From contig NZ_CP047593.1 in the NCBI RefSeq assembly GCF_009905215.1, positions 3,352,900-3,416,899 of the forward strand: DNA of 64,000 nucleotides, given 5' to 3'. The first letter of the stretch is position 1. Every line of letters begins with the position of its first letter. Of the stretch, positions 44,103 to 52,887 are shown one piece after another. This stretch comes from Tichowtungia aerotolerans (GTDB taxonomy: Bacteria > Verrucomicrobiota > Kiritimatiellia > Kiritimatiellales > Tichowtungiaceae). Position numbers and translations under genes: made by a program. The notes beneath the pieces were generated by a model, which searched no databases, was not told where the DNA came from, and worked only from the letters and a program-made list of their open reading frames with translations.

Positions 44103-45995
44103 TTATTTGGTGTATCGGTTAAAAATTCCGGCTTCGGCATCGACGGGACATCCGGACAGCCACTCCGGCGTGGTCTGCATGATTTTGAGGATTTGTTTTT
44201 TCGCTCCCTCTGCCTGTTCTTTGGGGACTTCAACGATCACTTCGTCGTGAACGTGAAAAACGATTCTTCCAATGCCTGAACGGTGGATTTCTAAAAGATG
44301 TTCAGCGAACAGATCTCTTGCGGTGGCCTGGACAAGATTTTCACAAAGCAGTCCGCCGTACACGCTCCGCTCCCGTCCTCCCCGAACGGTTCTGGCCGCA
44401 AAATATCCACGCGGTGTTTTGTGAACATCGAAATAGTTCAAGCATCGCCCGGAAGGCAGCTCGATTGAATAGTCACCACCTGCGCTTCGTTTAAAATCCC
44501 GGTCCAGTCTGTTCCAGAGTCTGGAAATTTTCGGATTCTTAGCCCGGAAATCGGCAACGGTTTGTTTTGCTTCAGCGAATGAGAGTTCAATCCCTCCCAG
44601 ATTTTTCGCAACGGTCATAAATTTTTTCGGGCCGCATCCGTACCCCAAACCCAGCACACGGGCTTTCGCCAGCGAGCGCATTTCAGGGTCTTTTTCTTTC
44701 AGGGGCTCTGCGTCGCTGTATCCCATCGTCGCACGAGCATGCGCTTCGTAAACATCCACACCATCCTGAACAAGAGAGAGGAATTCATGGTCATCAATCA
44801 GCCATGCGAGAATGCGGGGTTCAATTTGAGACAGATCGGAAATGACAAACACACATCGTTGCCGCTCCCCTGTCGGGTCGCTTCTTTTGTCTCCGCCAAA
44901 AGCACTTTCGCAATAGCTCAGGTCGCTCGGTATGAAACATTTCCGAAGGTCTGCGCCGAACAGTTCGCCTCTCGGCATATTCTGGACATTGAACCCGGCG
45001 TCGCCGGACCATCTTCCGGGGACTGCCCCGAAATATTTCATTCCATAAGGAAATCGCCCTGCGGCCGTTTTCCTTTGTTTGGAAGATGAAGACGGTGCGG
45101 ATTCGGAACAAGGCAGGCTGGAAGCCTGCGATACGGGAACAACCCTATTACGGACGGTGTAGAATCGGGAAAGCAGCATGTTGGTTCTGCGGAAAATCCG
45201 CATCGCATTTACCCAGGGATACTCATCGCCGTATTTTTCTTCCCACTGTTCACAAAGCGGTGAATCCATCGCCAAGGATGCCGGTGCCGGGATACCTGCC
45301 TTTCGACATTCGAGCGCAAGCTGACGGTGTGACAACGGAGTGTCTTCATTAAAATCATCCACCCAGGGCAAAAGCTGAACCGCATCGAACCGCTGTTTTT
45401 CCAAGGTCTGGATACATTTTTCCAGAGTCTGGAAATCAACATGGATTCCCTGTTGTCCCCATTCAAACGTCAGCGTTGCCAGCACCTGTTCATCCCTCGG
45501 CCAAAGGTGATGATGTTTTTCCCAAAGCAGGAAACAGAGACGTGCATCCTCCAGCGCATAGTCGGTCATGGCATTGTCTTTAAACAGATCGCCGGTGGTT
45601 TGTCCGCACGCTTTGCTTCGTTGGGTTTTGTCCACCTCGATACCGAGAAGCTCTTTACACGCGCCTTTCAAGTTTCGGGGTGCTTGCAGGTACACCGCCA
45701 TTGATGCGGTGCATCTCCAGCCACCGGGTTGAATCGGCGGAATGATTTTCTGTTCCTGAAGCCGCTTGAAAACCAATGAGTCAAAGGCTGCGTTGTGCGC
45801 CAGCAGCAAAGCACCTTCCAGTTTTTCCCAGCATTGGAAATCTTTCGGATGTCCTACCCATTGGAAATCGTCGCCGTAGATCGACATGAGATAGGCATCA
45901 AATTTCGGATGGTGAACATAGCTCCACGCATCCATTTTTTTCAGGGAGTAGCCTCGGTCGTAAAATGTTTCAAAGTCGATAGCGAATACAGACAT
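44103..45995 (-). CDS. Family A DNA polymerase with 3'-5' exonuclease domain
   Basis: A 630-residue phage-type polymerase. Start chosen at 45995 (MSVFAIDFETFYDRGYSL). Exonuclease motifs: DFETF, LLAHNAAFDSLVF and DYALEDARL. Polymerase motif A: FVISDLSQIEPRILAWL; motif B helix: RSLAKARVLGLGYGCGPKKF; motif C: FHVHDEVIVEVP. No Shine-Dalgarno precedes the ATG; instead a TTCCA/TGGAA palindrome (46002-46016) occupies that place. Four more copies of the palindrome lie inside the gene, two in tandem encoding repeated TLEK. Confidence 0.93.
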   Translation of the reverse strand: MSVFAIDFETFYDRGYSLKKMDAWSYVHHPKFDAYLMSIYGDDFQWVGHPKDFQCWEKLEGALLLAHNAAFDSLVFKRLQEQKIIPPIQPGGWRCTASMAVYLQAPRNLKGACKELLGIEVDKTQRSKACGQTTGDLFKDNAMTDYALEDARLCFLLWEKHHHLWPRDEQVLATLTFEWGQQGIHVDFQTLEKCIQTLEKQRFDAVQLLPWVDDFNEDTPLSHRQLALECRKAGIPAPASLAMDSPLCEQWEEKYGDEYPWVNAMRIFRRTNMLLSRFYTVRNRVVPVSQASSLPCSESAPSSSSKQRKTAAGRFPYGMKYFGAVPGRWSGDAGFNVQNMPRGELFGADLRKCFIPSDLSYCESAFGGDKRSDPTGERQRCVFVISDLSQIEPRILAWLIDDHEFLSLVQDGVDVYEAHARATMGYSDAEPLKEKDPEMRSLAKARVLGLGYGCGPKKFMTVAKNLGGIELSFAEAKQTVADFRAKNPKISRLWNRLDRDFKRSAGGDYSIELPSGRCLNYFDVHKTPRGYFAARTVRGGRERSVYGGLLCENLVQATARDLFAEHLLEIHRSGIGRIVFHVHDEVIVEVPKEQAEGAKKQILKIMQTTPEWLSGCPVDAEAGIFNRYTK

Positions 45996-46067
45996 GGCAG
46001 TTTCCAGAGGTTGGAAGGTTGAAAAAAGGGAGAGGCGCGCCCGGAGGTCACGCCCCACCCATCCGGG

Positions 46068-46838
46068 TTACAGCAGGGTTGTGAGGAATTCGATGAACTC
46101 GTCACCGTGCTTGCCGTGCTGACGAAGACGGGGAACAAACACGAGATTGGTTCCCAGTTTTTCGCGGCGCACCTGAAGCGTCCATTTGCCTTTGTGCAGT
46201 TCCGGCAGTCCGGTTTCCTTGTTGCGCAGGGCGAACCGGGCGGCGGTGTTGATCGCTTTTCCTGCCCGGCTGTAGGCCGATCCCTTCATTGTCCACAGAG
46301 CCAGCTCATAGGCTTTGCCGTCCGGTCCCTGAATCGAGAATTCCTCGGCCAGTTCCTCCGTCGGTGATTCGATGAGAACCAGAGCGGTGAGCATCGGACG
46401 CCACGGCGGCTTCTCGTCGTTGCGCCAATCAATCCAGCCCCCGCGCTCGTGAACTTCATCGAGCGTATCCACCGTTTCCGGGGTTTCGTCAGACTCATAC
46501 GGCAGATTCTCGGAAAACTGCTTTTTGGCATTCAGGATCGTGACATTGAGTGCCTCGCCCCATGTTTTCGGATCGGTCGATGCAGGCAGGACAATGATGT
46601 CCTTGTTCAGCACGACCGCGCCGGGATCGAAGTCCTCGGAAAGCGGCCCGACACTCTGCACGATGTTGATTCGGGGAAGACGAAAGTCGCCTTCTTCGAA
46701 GTCACCGGCAATTCCTCCAATAGGCGGAATTTCAGATGCCGGATGACTGAGTTCTGCTGCCGGCACGGTGGCCGGTACCGCTGATTTTTCTTCTGCGGCT
46801 TCGGTTTTCTTGTCTTTTTTGAACGATGATGTAGCCAT
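46068..46838 (-). CDS. Replication-module protein of unknown family (DUF2815-like position)
   Basis: A 256-residue protein with a low-complexity N-terminus (KKDKKTEAAEEKSAVPATVPA) and a beta-rich body (FRLPRINIVQSVGPLSEDFDPGAVVLNKDIIVLPAS; PMLTALVLIESPTEELAEEF; KWTLQVRREKLGTNLVFVPRL). In related phages the gene between DUF2800 and the polymerase is a DUF2815 single-strand DNA-binding protein; that role is inferred from position only. I do not recognise the family. Confidence 0.6.
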   Translation of the reverse strand: MATSSFKKDKKTEAAEEKSAVPATVPAAELSHPASEIPPIGGIAGDFEEGDFRLPRINIVQSVGPLSEDFDPGAVVLNKDIIVLPASTDPKTWGEALNVTILNAKKQFSENLPYESDETPETVDTLDEVHERGGWIDWRNDEKPPWRPMLTALVLIESPTEELAEEFSIQGPDGKAYELALWTMKGSAYSRAGKAINTAARFALRNKETGLPELHKGKWTLQVRREKLGTNLVFVPRLRQHGKHGDEFIEFLTTLL

Positions 46839-46862
46839 TGTATTTTCTCCTTATTTTTTGGG

Positions 46863-47939
46863 TTATCGTTCTTTTGCGAGATAGGTGACGTCCGGATCGG
46901 TGAGGCAGAGTCCTTCCGCTGTCAGAAGCTGGTTCAGTTTCCGAACGGCTTTGGCTCCCTGTCCGCGTTCCTGAATGGATTTGACGGCTTTTTCCAGTGA
47001 GGTGACTGAGATCGAACAGGCCGGGAGGAACTGTTCCAGCGGAAGGTCAAATTCCGCATGGACAATGTCCCAGACCGCTTCGAGCTGTTTGATGACTCGC
47101 CGACCGCTGCGGTGTTTGAGCTGGTAGCCGGGAATCTCCTGGCCGTTGCGAACCATCTCCAGCGCATGAGCTTTGACCGCCTTGGCCCATTCGACCAGAA
47201 CAGGGGCGAGACGCAGTGCCAGCGCCATCTGATCGGGTTCCGCAATCTCCAACGGATCCATGACCGCCGGGAGCTCCAGACGTTCGGGAAGCTTTTCGAC
47301 TACCATCATCGCCTTGGCGGTCAGTGCCGGGCAAAGCGCCTTGGCCCCGCAGTACTGGCAGTTGTCAGGATGCGGATTATAAGGGCCGTTCGGGTCTTCG
47401 GCCTTTTCAATTACGGTGGCGACTCGGTCGCGCATCCGGTCATAATCAGCAGATCGGGTGAAGGTGTGCTCTGTCCGCAAGTCACAACGCGGTTGCAGAA
47501 AAACCACCGTCACCTCATCCACACCGAAGAGGTCAAAAACACCCAGCGCGTACGCCTGGCCTTGCAGATTGGTTTCCGCATCTTCGACTTGGATTCTGCC
47601 GAACTTGTAGTCAACAAGGGTTGCAGAATGCGCGCCGAGAAGGATCACATCAGCAGTGCCGAACGTTAACCCGCAAACGTCCACCGTCAATTCTGTGTAG
47701 CGAATACAGCCGGGGATTTCTGCCTGAATCTGATCGACCGCTTCGAGGCACTCGTGCACCTGAGCGATCTGCTCGGGGGTGAGTCCATCGAGACGGCCTG
47801 CCTCGGCGGCTTCGTGCATTTTGGTTCCCTCGTCTGCCGCCTCGGATGAACCGGGTCGGTTCTGCCAGTGCGGACAGATTTCCTTGTTTTTCAAGGATGA
47901 GGGGCCGTGCTTTGCGTGGATGGAGTTAGTCATCGCCAA
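46863..47939 (-). CDS. DUF2800 / Cas4-RecB-like PD-(D/E)XK nuclease
   Basis: A 358-residue protein. N-terminal SSLKNKEICPHWQNRPGSSEAADEGTKMHEAAEAG, then TFGTADVILLG, TLVDYKFGR (the D...ExK-type core) and NLQGQAYALGVFDLF. A Cys cluster (NCQYCGAKALCPAL) suggests an iron-sulfur cluster as in Cas4/AddB. DUF2800 genes regularly sit in phage replication modules with DUF2815 and polymerase genes. It probably processes DNA ends in recombination. Confidence 0.88.
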   Translation of the reverse strand: MAMTNSIHAKHGPSSLKNKEICPHWQNRPGSSEAADEGTKMHEAAEAGRLDGLTPEQIAQVHECLEAVDQIQAEIPGCIRYTELTVDVCGLTFGTADVILLGAHSATLVDYKFGRIQVEDAETNLQGQAYALGVFDLFGVDEVTVVFLQPRCDLRTEHTFTRSADYDRMRDRVATVIEKAEDPNGPYNPHPDNCQYCGAKALCPALTAKAMMVVEKLPERLELPAVMDPLEIAEPDQMALALRLAPVLVEWAKAVKAHALEMVRNGQEIPGYQLKHRSGRRVIKQLEAVWDIVHAEFDLPLEQFLPACSISVTSLEKAVKSIQERGQGAKAVRKLNQLLTAEGLCLTDPDVTYLAKER

Positions 47940-48189
47940 ACTCCTTGATCATGCCCATCTGCATGCACCTCAAAATGCAAAGCATGGCGGCAAGGAAGAG
48001 GCCGAACCAAAACTCCATGTCCTGCGCAGCCGCAAAGGCGATCATGACCCAGAAGAAGGCTTCCAAAGCCAGAATACACACAGTTAACAGGATGCGTTCC
48101 CGGGTGTATTTGCGCGAAGAGCGCGTGAGTTCTTCTCGGACCTCGTCGGTGATTTCTCTTTTCAGTTCATTTTTTTCATAGGTTTCCAT
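47926..48189 (-). CDS. Small membrane protein with two helices
   Basis: An 87-residue protein. Start chosen at 48189, GGAG ~8 nt upstream. N-terminal charged helix (ETYEKNELKREITDEVREELTRSSRKYTRERI), then two hydrophobic segments (LLTVCILALEAFFWVMIAFAA and FWFGLFLAAMLCILRCM). No family recognised. It overlaps the DUF2800 start by 14 bp. Confidence 0.6.
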   Translation of the reverse strand: METYEKNELKREITDEVREELTRSSRKYTRERILLTVCILALEAFFWVMIAFAAAQDMEFWFGLFLAAMLCILRCMQMGMIKEFGDD

Positions 48190-48328
48190 AGTAAATACTC
48201 CGTATTTCTGTTGATAAGTTGATGGTTGGTGAGAGCCCGCGCCCGGCATGTTGCGAACCGGGCACGGTAAAAAGCCACAGTTGCATCGGAGATGGTGGGC
48301 CGCGTGCTGGATGGGGATGTTTCATCAT
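48176..48328 (-). CDS. Possible 50-codon gene coupled to the ERCC4 nuclease gene
   Basis: ATGATG at the ERCC4-type gene's TGA (ATGA overlap) with GGAGGG 3-4 nt upstream, a strong ribosome site. The product (MMKHPHPARGPPSPMQLWLF...) is Pro-rich without recognisable domain and runs 14 bp into the membrane protein gene. The ribosome site could instead be incidental, as it lies within the codons for QEGE. Confidence 0.3.
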   Translation of the reverse strand: MMKHPHPARGPPSPMQLWLFTVPGSQHAGRGLSPTINLSTEIRSIYYGNL

Positions 48329-48777
48329 TCGCCCTCCTGCGCTTTGAGGTCTTCGAAGCGGCGTTTGAGGATGCAGGCCACATCACGTGCAGCACCGAGC
48401 GCATCTCCCGAAAACAAGCAATGCACTCCGTGCACGTACTCAAGGATGGAAAGTTGCCGATAAATAAACTGCGGTGTCACCCGGCGGTGCTTAAATCGCG
48501 AGAAATCAAAGCATTCGATGTCTTCACGATTGGCCTCAATCACATAGAAAAGACGCGGGAAGCCGGCGGCACGGGCACGTTTGAGTTTCCGCAATTCGCG
48601 AGAAAAATTTTTCTGTAGTGCAACCGAAGAAATAAAATCCGGTAGGCTTTTTCTCTCCACTGCGAACCCGCTATCAAGGTGGATGGCATAGTCAAAAACA
48701 GGTAGGCCAACCCGCACGGTTTCATGTCCCTCAAACTGAAGAACCCTTTGCTCGCGGCTGTCACAGGCCAAGATCAC
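48325..48777 (-). CDS. ERCC4-type nuclease
   Basis: A 150-residue protein. ERCC4/XPF nuclease motifs: ILACDSREQRVL, HLDSGFAVERKSLPDFISSV (the ERK core) and RLFYVIEANREDI. It would cut branched or flap DNA in recombination or replication. It starts with GTG inside the stop of a 55-codon gene (GTGA overlap). Short size is usual for phage ERCC4 nucleases. Confidence 0.85.
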   Translation of the reverse strand: MILACDSREQRVLQFEGHETVRVGLPVFDYAIHLDSGFAVERKSLPDFISSVALQKNFSRELRKLKRARAAGFPRLFYVIEANREDIECFDFSRFKHRRVTPQFIYRQLSILEYVHGVHCLFSGDALGAARDVACILKRRFEDLKAQEGE

Positions 48778-48941
48778 AGTTCACCGCCTTCTGCTACAGC
48801 ATGCTTGGCGAAAAATTCCTCTGGATCATCAATGCCAAACTGGAAGTTGAACTGTTTAAACAGACAATCGATTGCCGCTTCGGCAGCATCGCCACCGTCT
48901 TGGGCGAGCTGGTAGTTTTGGAGGAAGGTTTGCTTATCCAC
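48774..48941 (-). CDS. 55-residue acidic protein with GTG start
   Basis: Begins GTG at 48941, with GGAGG 6 nt upstream, and reads MDKQTFLQNYQLAQDGGDAA, then a helical acidic body ending AEGGEL. It fills the gap between the HTH gene (8-bp overlap) and the ERCC4 gene (4-bp overlap), so three genes are coupled in a row. Too short for family recognition. Confidence 0.65.
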   Translation of the reverse strand: MDKQTFLQNYQLAQDGGDAAEAAIDCLFKQFNFQFGIDDPEEFFAKHAVAEGGEL

Positions 48942-49224
48942 GGGAGACCTCCTCTCCGCTAGCCAAAGCCACTACGTCCGCATAACGTAGGCGCCGCGAA
49001 CCGGGATAAAGTTCTACAGGCTCAAGGCGGCCCGCTTTCAGGATTCTCCAAAGCGTTGATCTTGAAGTATTCAAAAGTCTTGTAGCTTCACCCATTGTCA
49101 ACAGCAAGGGCTCGTCGATGCGCAGGGGGATGCCTTCTCCCTGAAGAATACGAAGTGCCCGAGATTTTTGTTCGGGTTCAGCCTGAAAGACGGCTTGGAT
49201 CAATTCGTCGTTTGTAACGTCCAT
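48934..49224 (-). CDS. Excisionase-type helix-turn-helix protein
   Basis: A 96-residue protein. LLTMGEATRLLNTSRSTLWRILKAGRLEPVELYPGSRRLRYADVVAL is the MerR-like 'excisionase' HTH (helix 17) with the wing residues SRRLRY. Proteins of this size act as Xis or as transcriptional regulators. AAGGAG lies ~7 nt before the ATG. It is the first gene of the replication block, directly after the terminator at 49255-49298. Confidence 0.8.
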   Translation of the reverse strand: MDVTNDELIQAVFQAEPEQKSRALRILQGEGIPLRIDEPLLLTMGEATRLLNTSRSTLWRILKAGRLEPVELYPGSRRLRYADVVALASGEEVSRG

Positions 49225-49254
49225 TTGTCAGCTCCTTGTTCGGGGCTGACGGCA

Positions 49255-49298
49255 TAAAAAAACCGCCAACCAGTTGTTCTGTACAACTGGGAGGCGGG
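49255..49298 (-). terminator. Terminator between cargo operon and replication block
   Basis: On the minus strand CCGCC-tc-CCAGTTGT pairs with ACAACTGG-tt-GGCGG, followed by seven T. A second perfect 9-bp hairpin (GTTGAGAAG/CTTCTCAAC, 49314-49336) covers the stop of the upstream gene. Confidence 0.88.
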
Positions 49299-49335
49299 AA
49301 AAACGGCTTCACCGTTGAGAAGACGGGCTTCTCAA

Positions 49336-50553
49336 CTACGACCAAATGATTTTATCTGGTGGAAAATAGGACAGTTTAATCCCTTTAGAGAGATGGGATG
49401 AAAGGTGTCGGCCAAACGACTGAGCCGATGGCTCTTCCATTTTTTGCAGTTTTTTTTCAACCGCACGAATAGCACAGCCAACATTCTGCCGAGCCTTTTG
49501 ACCGCTGTCGGTGAAAACAGCCTTGTCTTCGTTGTTTATGATCCGCACAAGTTTTTCTACCTGCTCCTCCAACTCTGCGGCCTCCATTACCCGACCTTCT
49601 TCACGCGCGATAACGCTTTCAGAACGGAGACGACGGCACTCCTTGGCATAGTCGACCATTGCCTGAGCATCGTGCTTTTTCACAACGGTTTCTTTGGTTC
49701 GAATTGATTCCTTGGCAGGGTTTATTTCGACCTCCAACTCCAAAGCCGGAATCGTTTCGCCAGGGTGGTGTAAGAGATAGTTAATGTAACGCGGCCCTAA
49801 ATTATCATTTATGGAAAATGGAGGAGCGCCCTCAAAAACAACCTTCCAGCTGTCTCCCTCTTTGCGGAATAAATAGCGAATCCCATTATCAGAAGCAGAG
49901 CTAACTACAGGGGCTGCCAAACCGGCCTGAAACTCATGAATTTTTTCAGAGGCTGAATCTACGAACCCGAACTCGGTGTCAAGAATCTCAAAATCATCCT
50001 GCAAGGTGAGGAAGCACGAGCCCCTTTCAGCGAGAAACGCTTCCAGTTCGTGTGAGTATGATCCGCCGATGAAAACAAACGGTTTGTCGGTGGAAAGTGA
50101 ACAGAGAAATGTGCGGTAGTCGGCGGGCGTTGGGAAAAGTGCGGCATAAACCGGGTAGCGCTGACCTCGAACACAGAGAGAGCCAAGCCGCCAAGCGGAA
50201 TTCCAGTTTTCCAAGGGTTGGAAATCCAAATCGATCCCGAGACCATCCGTACAGGATCGATAGAAGGCCGCCGGGTTCAACGACTTCAGGATGCGGTCAT
50301 CGTCTTTAATGCCCTCGACAATTGGGCATATCGCAAATTCGTCATCCGAAATTGCAGTGGAGGTGCCGTCCTGTGCCGGTTGCAGCCTGAGCTGGCCACC
50401 GCAGCAGGAGCAATAATACGTCTCACTCAATGGGGCATCAGGCAATGCGACCATGAAGCGTGAAAGGACGCGATAGGCCGTTCCCAGCCTACCGCGCCAC
50501 TCCGCATCCACACAGGGTGCTGTGCCGAGCAGTTCGAGCACCTTATGCGGCAT
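49336..50553 (-). CDS. Uncharacterised cargo protein A with zinc-ribbon-like site
   Basis: A 405-residue protein. The N-terminal region holds YYCSCCGGQLRL, a half zinc site. The middle has CVRGQRYPVYAALFPTPADYRTFL and FVFIGGSYSHELEAFLAE. The C-terminal ~170 residues (RYLFRKEGDSWKVVFEGAPP, LGPRYINYLLHHPGETIPALEL, ARQNVGCAIRAVEKKL, FGRHLSSHLSKGIKLSYFPP) resemble a domain found at the end of many bacterial regulatory ATPases and adenylate cyclase-like proteins ('GlryLa.LL..Pg', 'AR..V...i..al..i', 'HL...i.tG'). No catalytic motif seen. It overlaps the next gene by 11 bp. Confidence 0.6.
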   Translation of the reverse strand: MPHKVLELLGTAPCVDAEWRGRLGTAYRVLSRFMVALPDAPLSETYYCSCCGGQLRLQPAQDGTSTAISDDEFAICPIVEGIKDDDRILKSLNPAAFYRSCTDGLGIDLDFQPLENWNSAWRLGSLCVRGQRYPVYAALFPTPADYRTFLCSLSTDKPFVFIGGSYSHELEAFLAERGSCFLTLQDDFEILDTEFGFVDSASEKIHEFQAGLAAPVVSSASDNGIRYLFRKEGDSWKVVFEGAPPFSINDNLGPRYINYLLHHPGETIPALELEVEINPAKESIRTKETVVKKHDAQAMVDYAKECRRLRSESVIAREEGRVMEAAELEEQVEKLVRIINNEDKAVFTDSGQKARQNVGCAIRAVEKKLQKMEEPSAQSFGRHLSSHLSKGIKLSYFPPDKIIWS

Positions 50554-51706
50554 GCGCCACCTGCTGCACGAGATTAATCATGATGCCCGACTGACGAATC
50601 CAATCATCCAGTGCTGAATAATCTGATTCCCTACTGTAGTTGGCGACATTGCCGGCCATAATCTGTACAGAACGAGGCGATTTTGCCCCCTCGAACAGCA
50701 CATCAAACTTCGCATAGCGAATCACTACGCCAGGCGGCACAAACGGCTTATTGCGCAGCTTTTTACTTTTCGCCATATCGGGAGATTTTTCGACACGGGT
50801 GATCCCAAATGAGCCGGGGAAGACATAGCCCACTTCCTTCCAGCGAATGCTATCGATGCCGGCAATGCCGGAGCAGTCCAGAAAAGCAGGATCGTTGTCG
50901 AACAGAATGTTAAGGGAATAAACATCCCGGTCGGCAAAATACTCCTGCTTACCAAACAGGAATTGGCCGAACTCCTGCCGATACTCGCCACGCAGCGATT
51001 TGTGGCAATTGATGCGCAGCGTTCCATGAGCCTTATCGTACACTATCACGTCATACTTCAAGGGGCGTACAAATACCACTTCCGGAGTCCCGGAGTCCCC
51101 CATAAAAGGAACCCGCTCCAAAAAACCAGTACGCCGAACAAGGAACCAAATCTCATCGGTGCCCTTATCCTCATATTCGATTACCTTGACCGCGCCGGAA
51201 TCGCACCCCGGCAGCACATCTGCCAGACCCTGCTCAAGATCATGGATTGACCCAATCTCCGAACGCACAAGCGGATGAACCTCACCAAGAGTTGGAGAAC
51301 AGGTGCAGAAAGAGCGCTTGCGCCACGTCTGCACACGGGACTTGGCAGCCTCCAACAGCCCCGGGTGACGCAGCCACGTCAGCATAATAAAGTCATGAAC
51401 CGAAAAGGCATCAGGAGCATAACCCAGAATGATGTTTCGGGCATTCGCCTCCTTGATGACTTTATCCCGTCCTGACTGGGAGGCCATTTCTTCAATAAAG
51501 AAGGCAGCCTCCAACAGCTCCTGCGGGGTGTCTGAGTGGACCTGAGTAAACAGAGAGATAATCTCTTCGTAATCAAAGGTTTCTGCAGACAGCTTAATCT
51601 TCCGAGCCTTGAGGTACGCCTTGAAGCGGTTCAAAAACTCGATGAGAACCGGTACTGAAAAGTTTTGCAGTACCCCGAGAGAGGTGAATTTGGTTAGCTT
51701 TGCCAT
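50543..51706 (-). CDS. Uncharacterised cargo protein B
   Basis: A 387-residue protein without recognised family. Features: helical N-terminus (VPVLIEFLNRFKAYLKARKIKLSAETFDYEEIISLF), a short Cys pair (RSFCTCSPTLGEVHPLV), then a beta-rich half (EIWFLVRRTGFLERVPFMGDSGTPEVVFVRPLKYDVIVYD; TLRINCHKSLRGEYRQEFGQFLFG). Tight overlap with protein A suggests a complex. It reads like a sensor or scaffold rather than an enzyme. Role unknown; a defence function is only inferred from its accessory location. Confidence 0.6.
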   Translation of the reverse strand: MAKLTKFTSLGVLQNFSVPVLIEFLNRFKAYLKARKIKLSAETFDYEEIISLFTQVHSDTPQELLEAAFFIEEMASQSGRDKVIKEANARNIILGYAPDAFSVHDFIMLTWLRHPGLLEAAKSRVQTWRKRSFCTCSPTLGEVHPLVRSEIGSIHDLEQGLADVLPGCDSGAVKVIEYEDKGTDEIWFLVRRTGFLERVPFMGDSGTPEVVFVRPLKYDVIVYDKAHGTLRINCHKSLRGEYRQEFGQFLFGKQEYFADRDVYSLNILFDNDPAFLDCSGIAGIDSIRWKEVGYVFPGSFGITRVEKSPDMAKSKKLRNKPFVPPGVVIRYAKFDVLFEGAKSPRSVQIMAGNVANYSRESDYSALDDWIRQSGIMINLVQQVAHAA

Positions 51707-51721
51707 AAACGCACCTCCCGG

Positions 51722-51952
51722 CTAGCCTTGAATGTCGCGCGGATCATGGCCGGTGTACGTATTACGTTCCCGGATCTGACCACCCCGATTGCAAAGGAAG
51801 GCTTCACCGCCTTCGCGCTTTGCAATTTCACGAGACTTGTCCCAGGCTTCCGCCTGAGTGCGAAACACCCCGCTTGCGCGGGAAGCGCCTTCGCGCTTTG
51901 CCTGCCAGGTGTTATCTGGCCTTTGTTTGGTCCATACGTTAGGACTCTTCAT
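51722..51952 (-). CDS. DUF2188-family small protein
   Basis: A 76-residue protein. The layout VWTKQRPDNTWQAKREGASRASGVFRTQAEAWDKSREIAKREGGEAFLCNRGGQIRERNTY(T)GHDP is that of DUF2188 (written here with its key parts: W.vk.ega.ra, TqaeA, rGgqIreRnTYg.DP). It heads the operon with proteins A and B (15 bp gap). The family's role is unknown. GGAG lies ~7-8 nt before the ATG. Confidence 0.75.
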   Translation of the reverse strand: MKSPNVWTKQRPDNTWQAKREGASRASGVFRTQAEAWDKSREIAKREGGEAFLCNRGGQIRERNTYTGHDPRDIQG

Positions 51953-52183
51953 TTTCTTTTCTCCATGTTAAGGCGGAAAAATCCGCCGTTTCCGGTTGAA
52001 GAAAAGAGGCCCGATTGGTAGCGTAATTATTGATTTGTACCCGCCCCTGATCGAGCCTCCGCGTTCGGTTGCCGGAAAGTGGCCGCGCCAACGGTCATTT
52101 TTCCGGTAGGCACCTAACGCTCAGGACCCCGTGCCCTGTTCTTCAAATTCTCTGTCAAATTTCATCTGTTTCATTGGCTTTCC

Positions 52184-52750
52184 TTAAAACGGCACGTCCA
52201 GATCATCATCCTGGGACATCGGCGGCTGGGAAGGTGTCGGAGACGGCGGGGCTTGAGGTGCAGGGTTTGGTGTCGGCGGCGGCACTGAATGCGGAGACGC
52301 CGGCGGTGTTTCTGCAACAGGCGTCACCTGTTCTGCTTTCTTTGAAGCTCTACTAACATTCCGAGGTTTGCTCAGGTCGAACAGGATCATGTCGTACTGG
52401 TCGCTCCATTCCGCATCATAGGACTGCGTTTTTTTATCCTTATAGGGAATGTCGTGAAACTGGAGAAACGCCTTGGCAGAAAAATGACCTGACGGCTGTT
52501 TTTGCTGACTGTTTGCCTTGGGCTGCCGAACAATCAACTTAATCGCTCCGGGAATTGAGTCGTCCGTGGTCGGCTTAACTCCTACAATCTGGGCATCCTT
52601 ATCGTAAAACAAGAGTACATGTGTATCCTGCTTCAACAGGTCAAAACGCTTCAACGCTCCCGAGGAAACACCCACTGTGCCATTCGGTCTCACACTGAAT
52701 TTTGCATCAAAATTTGAACCCACTTCTGTGAACGGAACTAGATTTAGCAT
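52184..52750 (-). CDS. DNA-binding-type protein with SSB-like acidic C-terminus
   Basis: A 188-residue protein. A compact N-terminal domain (KFSVRPNGTVGVSSGALKRFDL, VLLFYDKDAQIVGVKPT, SAKAFLQFHDIPYKDKKTQSYDAEW) precedes a Pro-rich linker and the ending DDDLDVPF. That end is close to the DDDIPF tip by which single-stranded DNA-binding proteins recruit partners. The N-terminal domain is not a recognisable OB fold. Its promoter region carries a perfect palindrome. It may coat DNA or act as a decoy for SSB partners; inference. Confidence 0.6.
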   Translation of the reverse strand: MLNLVPFTEVGSNFDAKFSVRPNGTVGVSSGALKRFDLLKQDTHVLLFYDKDAQIVGVKPTTDDSIPGAIKLIVRQPKANSQQKQPSGHFSAKAFLQFHDIPYKDKKTQSYDAEWSDQYDMILFDLSKPRNVSRASKKAEQVTPVAETPPASPHSVPPPTPNPAPQAPPSPTPSQPPMSQDDDLDVPF

Positions 52751-52887
52751 GGCTGACTCCTTAAATTTTCAGAAGAAGCTACTCTCGCATACCCGCCTTG
52801 TCAACGCCTTGTTGTCAAAATTACACAACATTTTGCATAACCACGGGCAGGGATGACACAAGATGCCACTTCGGCGTGCAGAGCAAA

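Noticed and set aside
48162-48443. A 93-codon minus-strand frame across the end of the ERCC4 gene
   Set aside because: It overlaps three better-supported frames and has no ribosome site; a 50-codon frame with a strong site in the same place is the better candidate.
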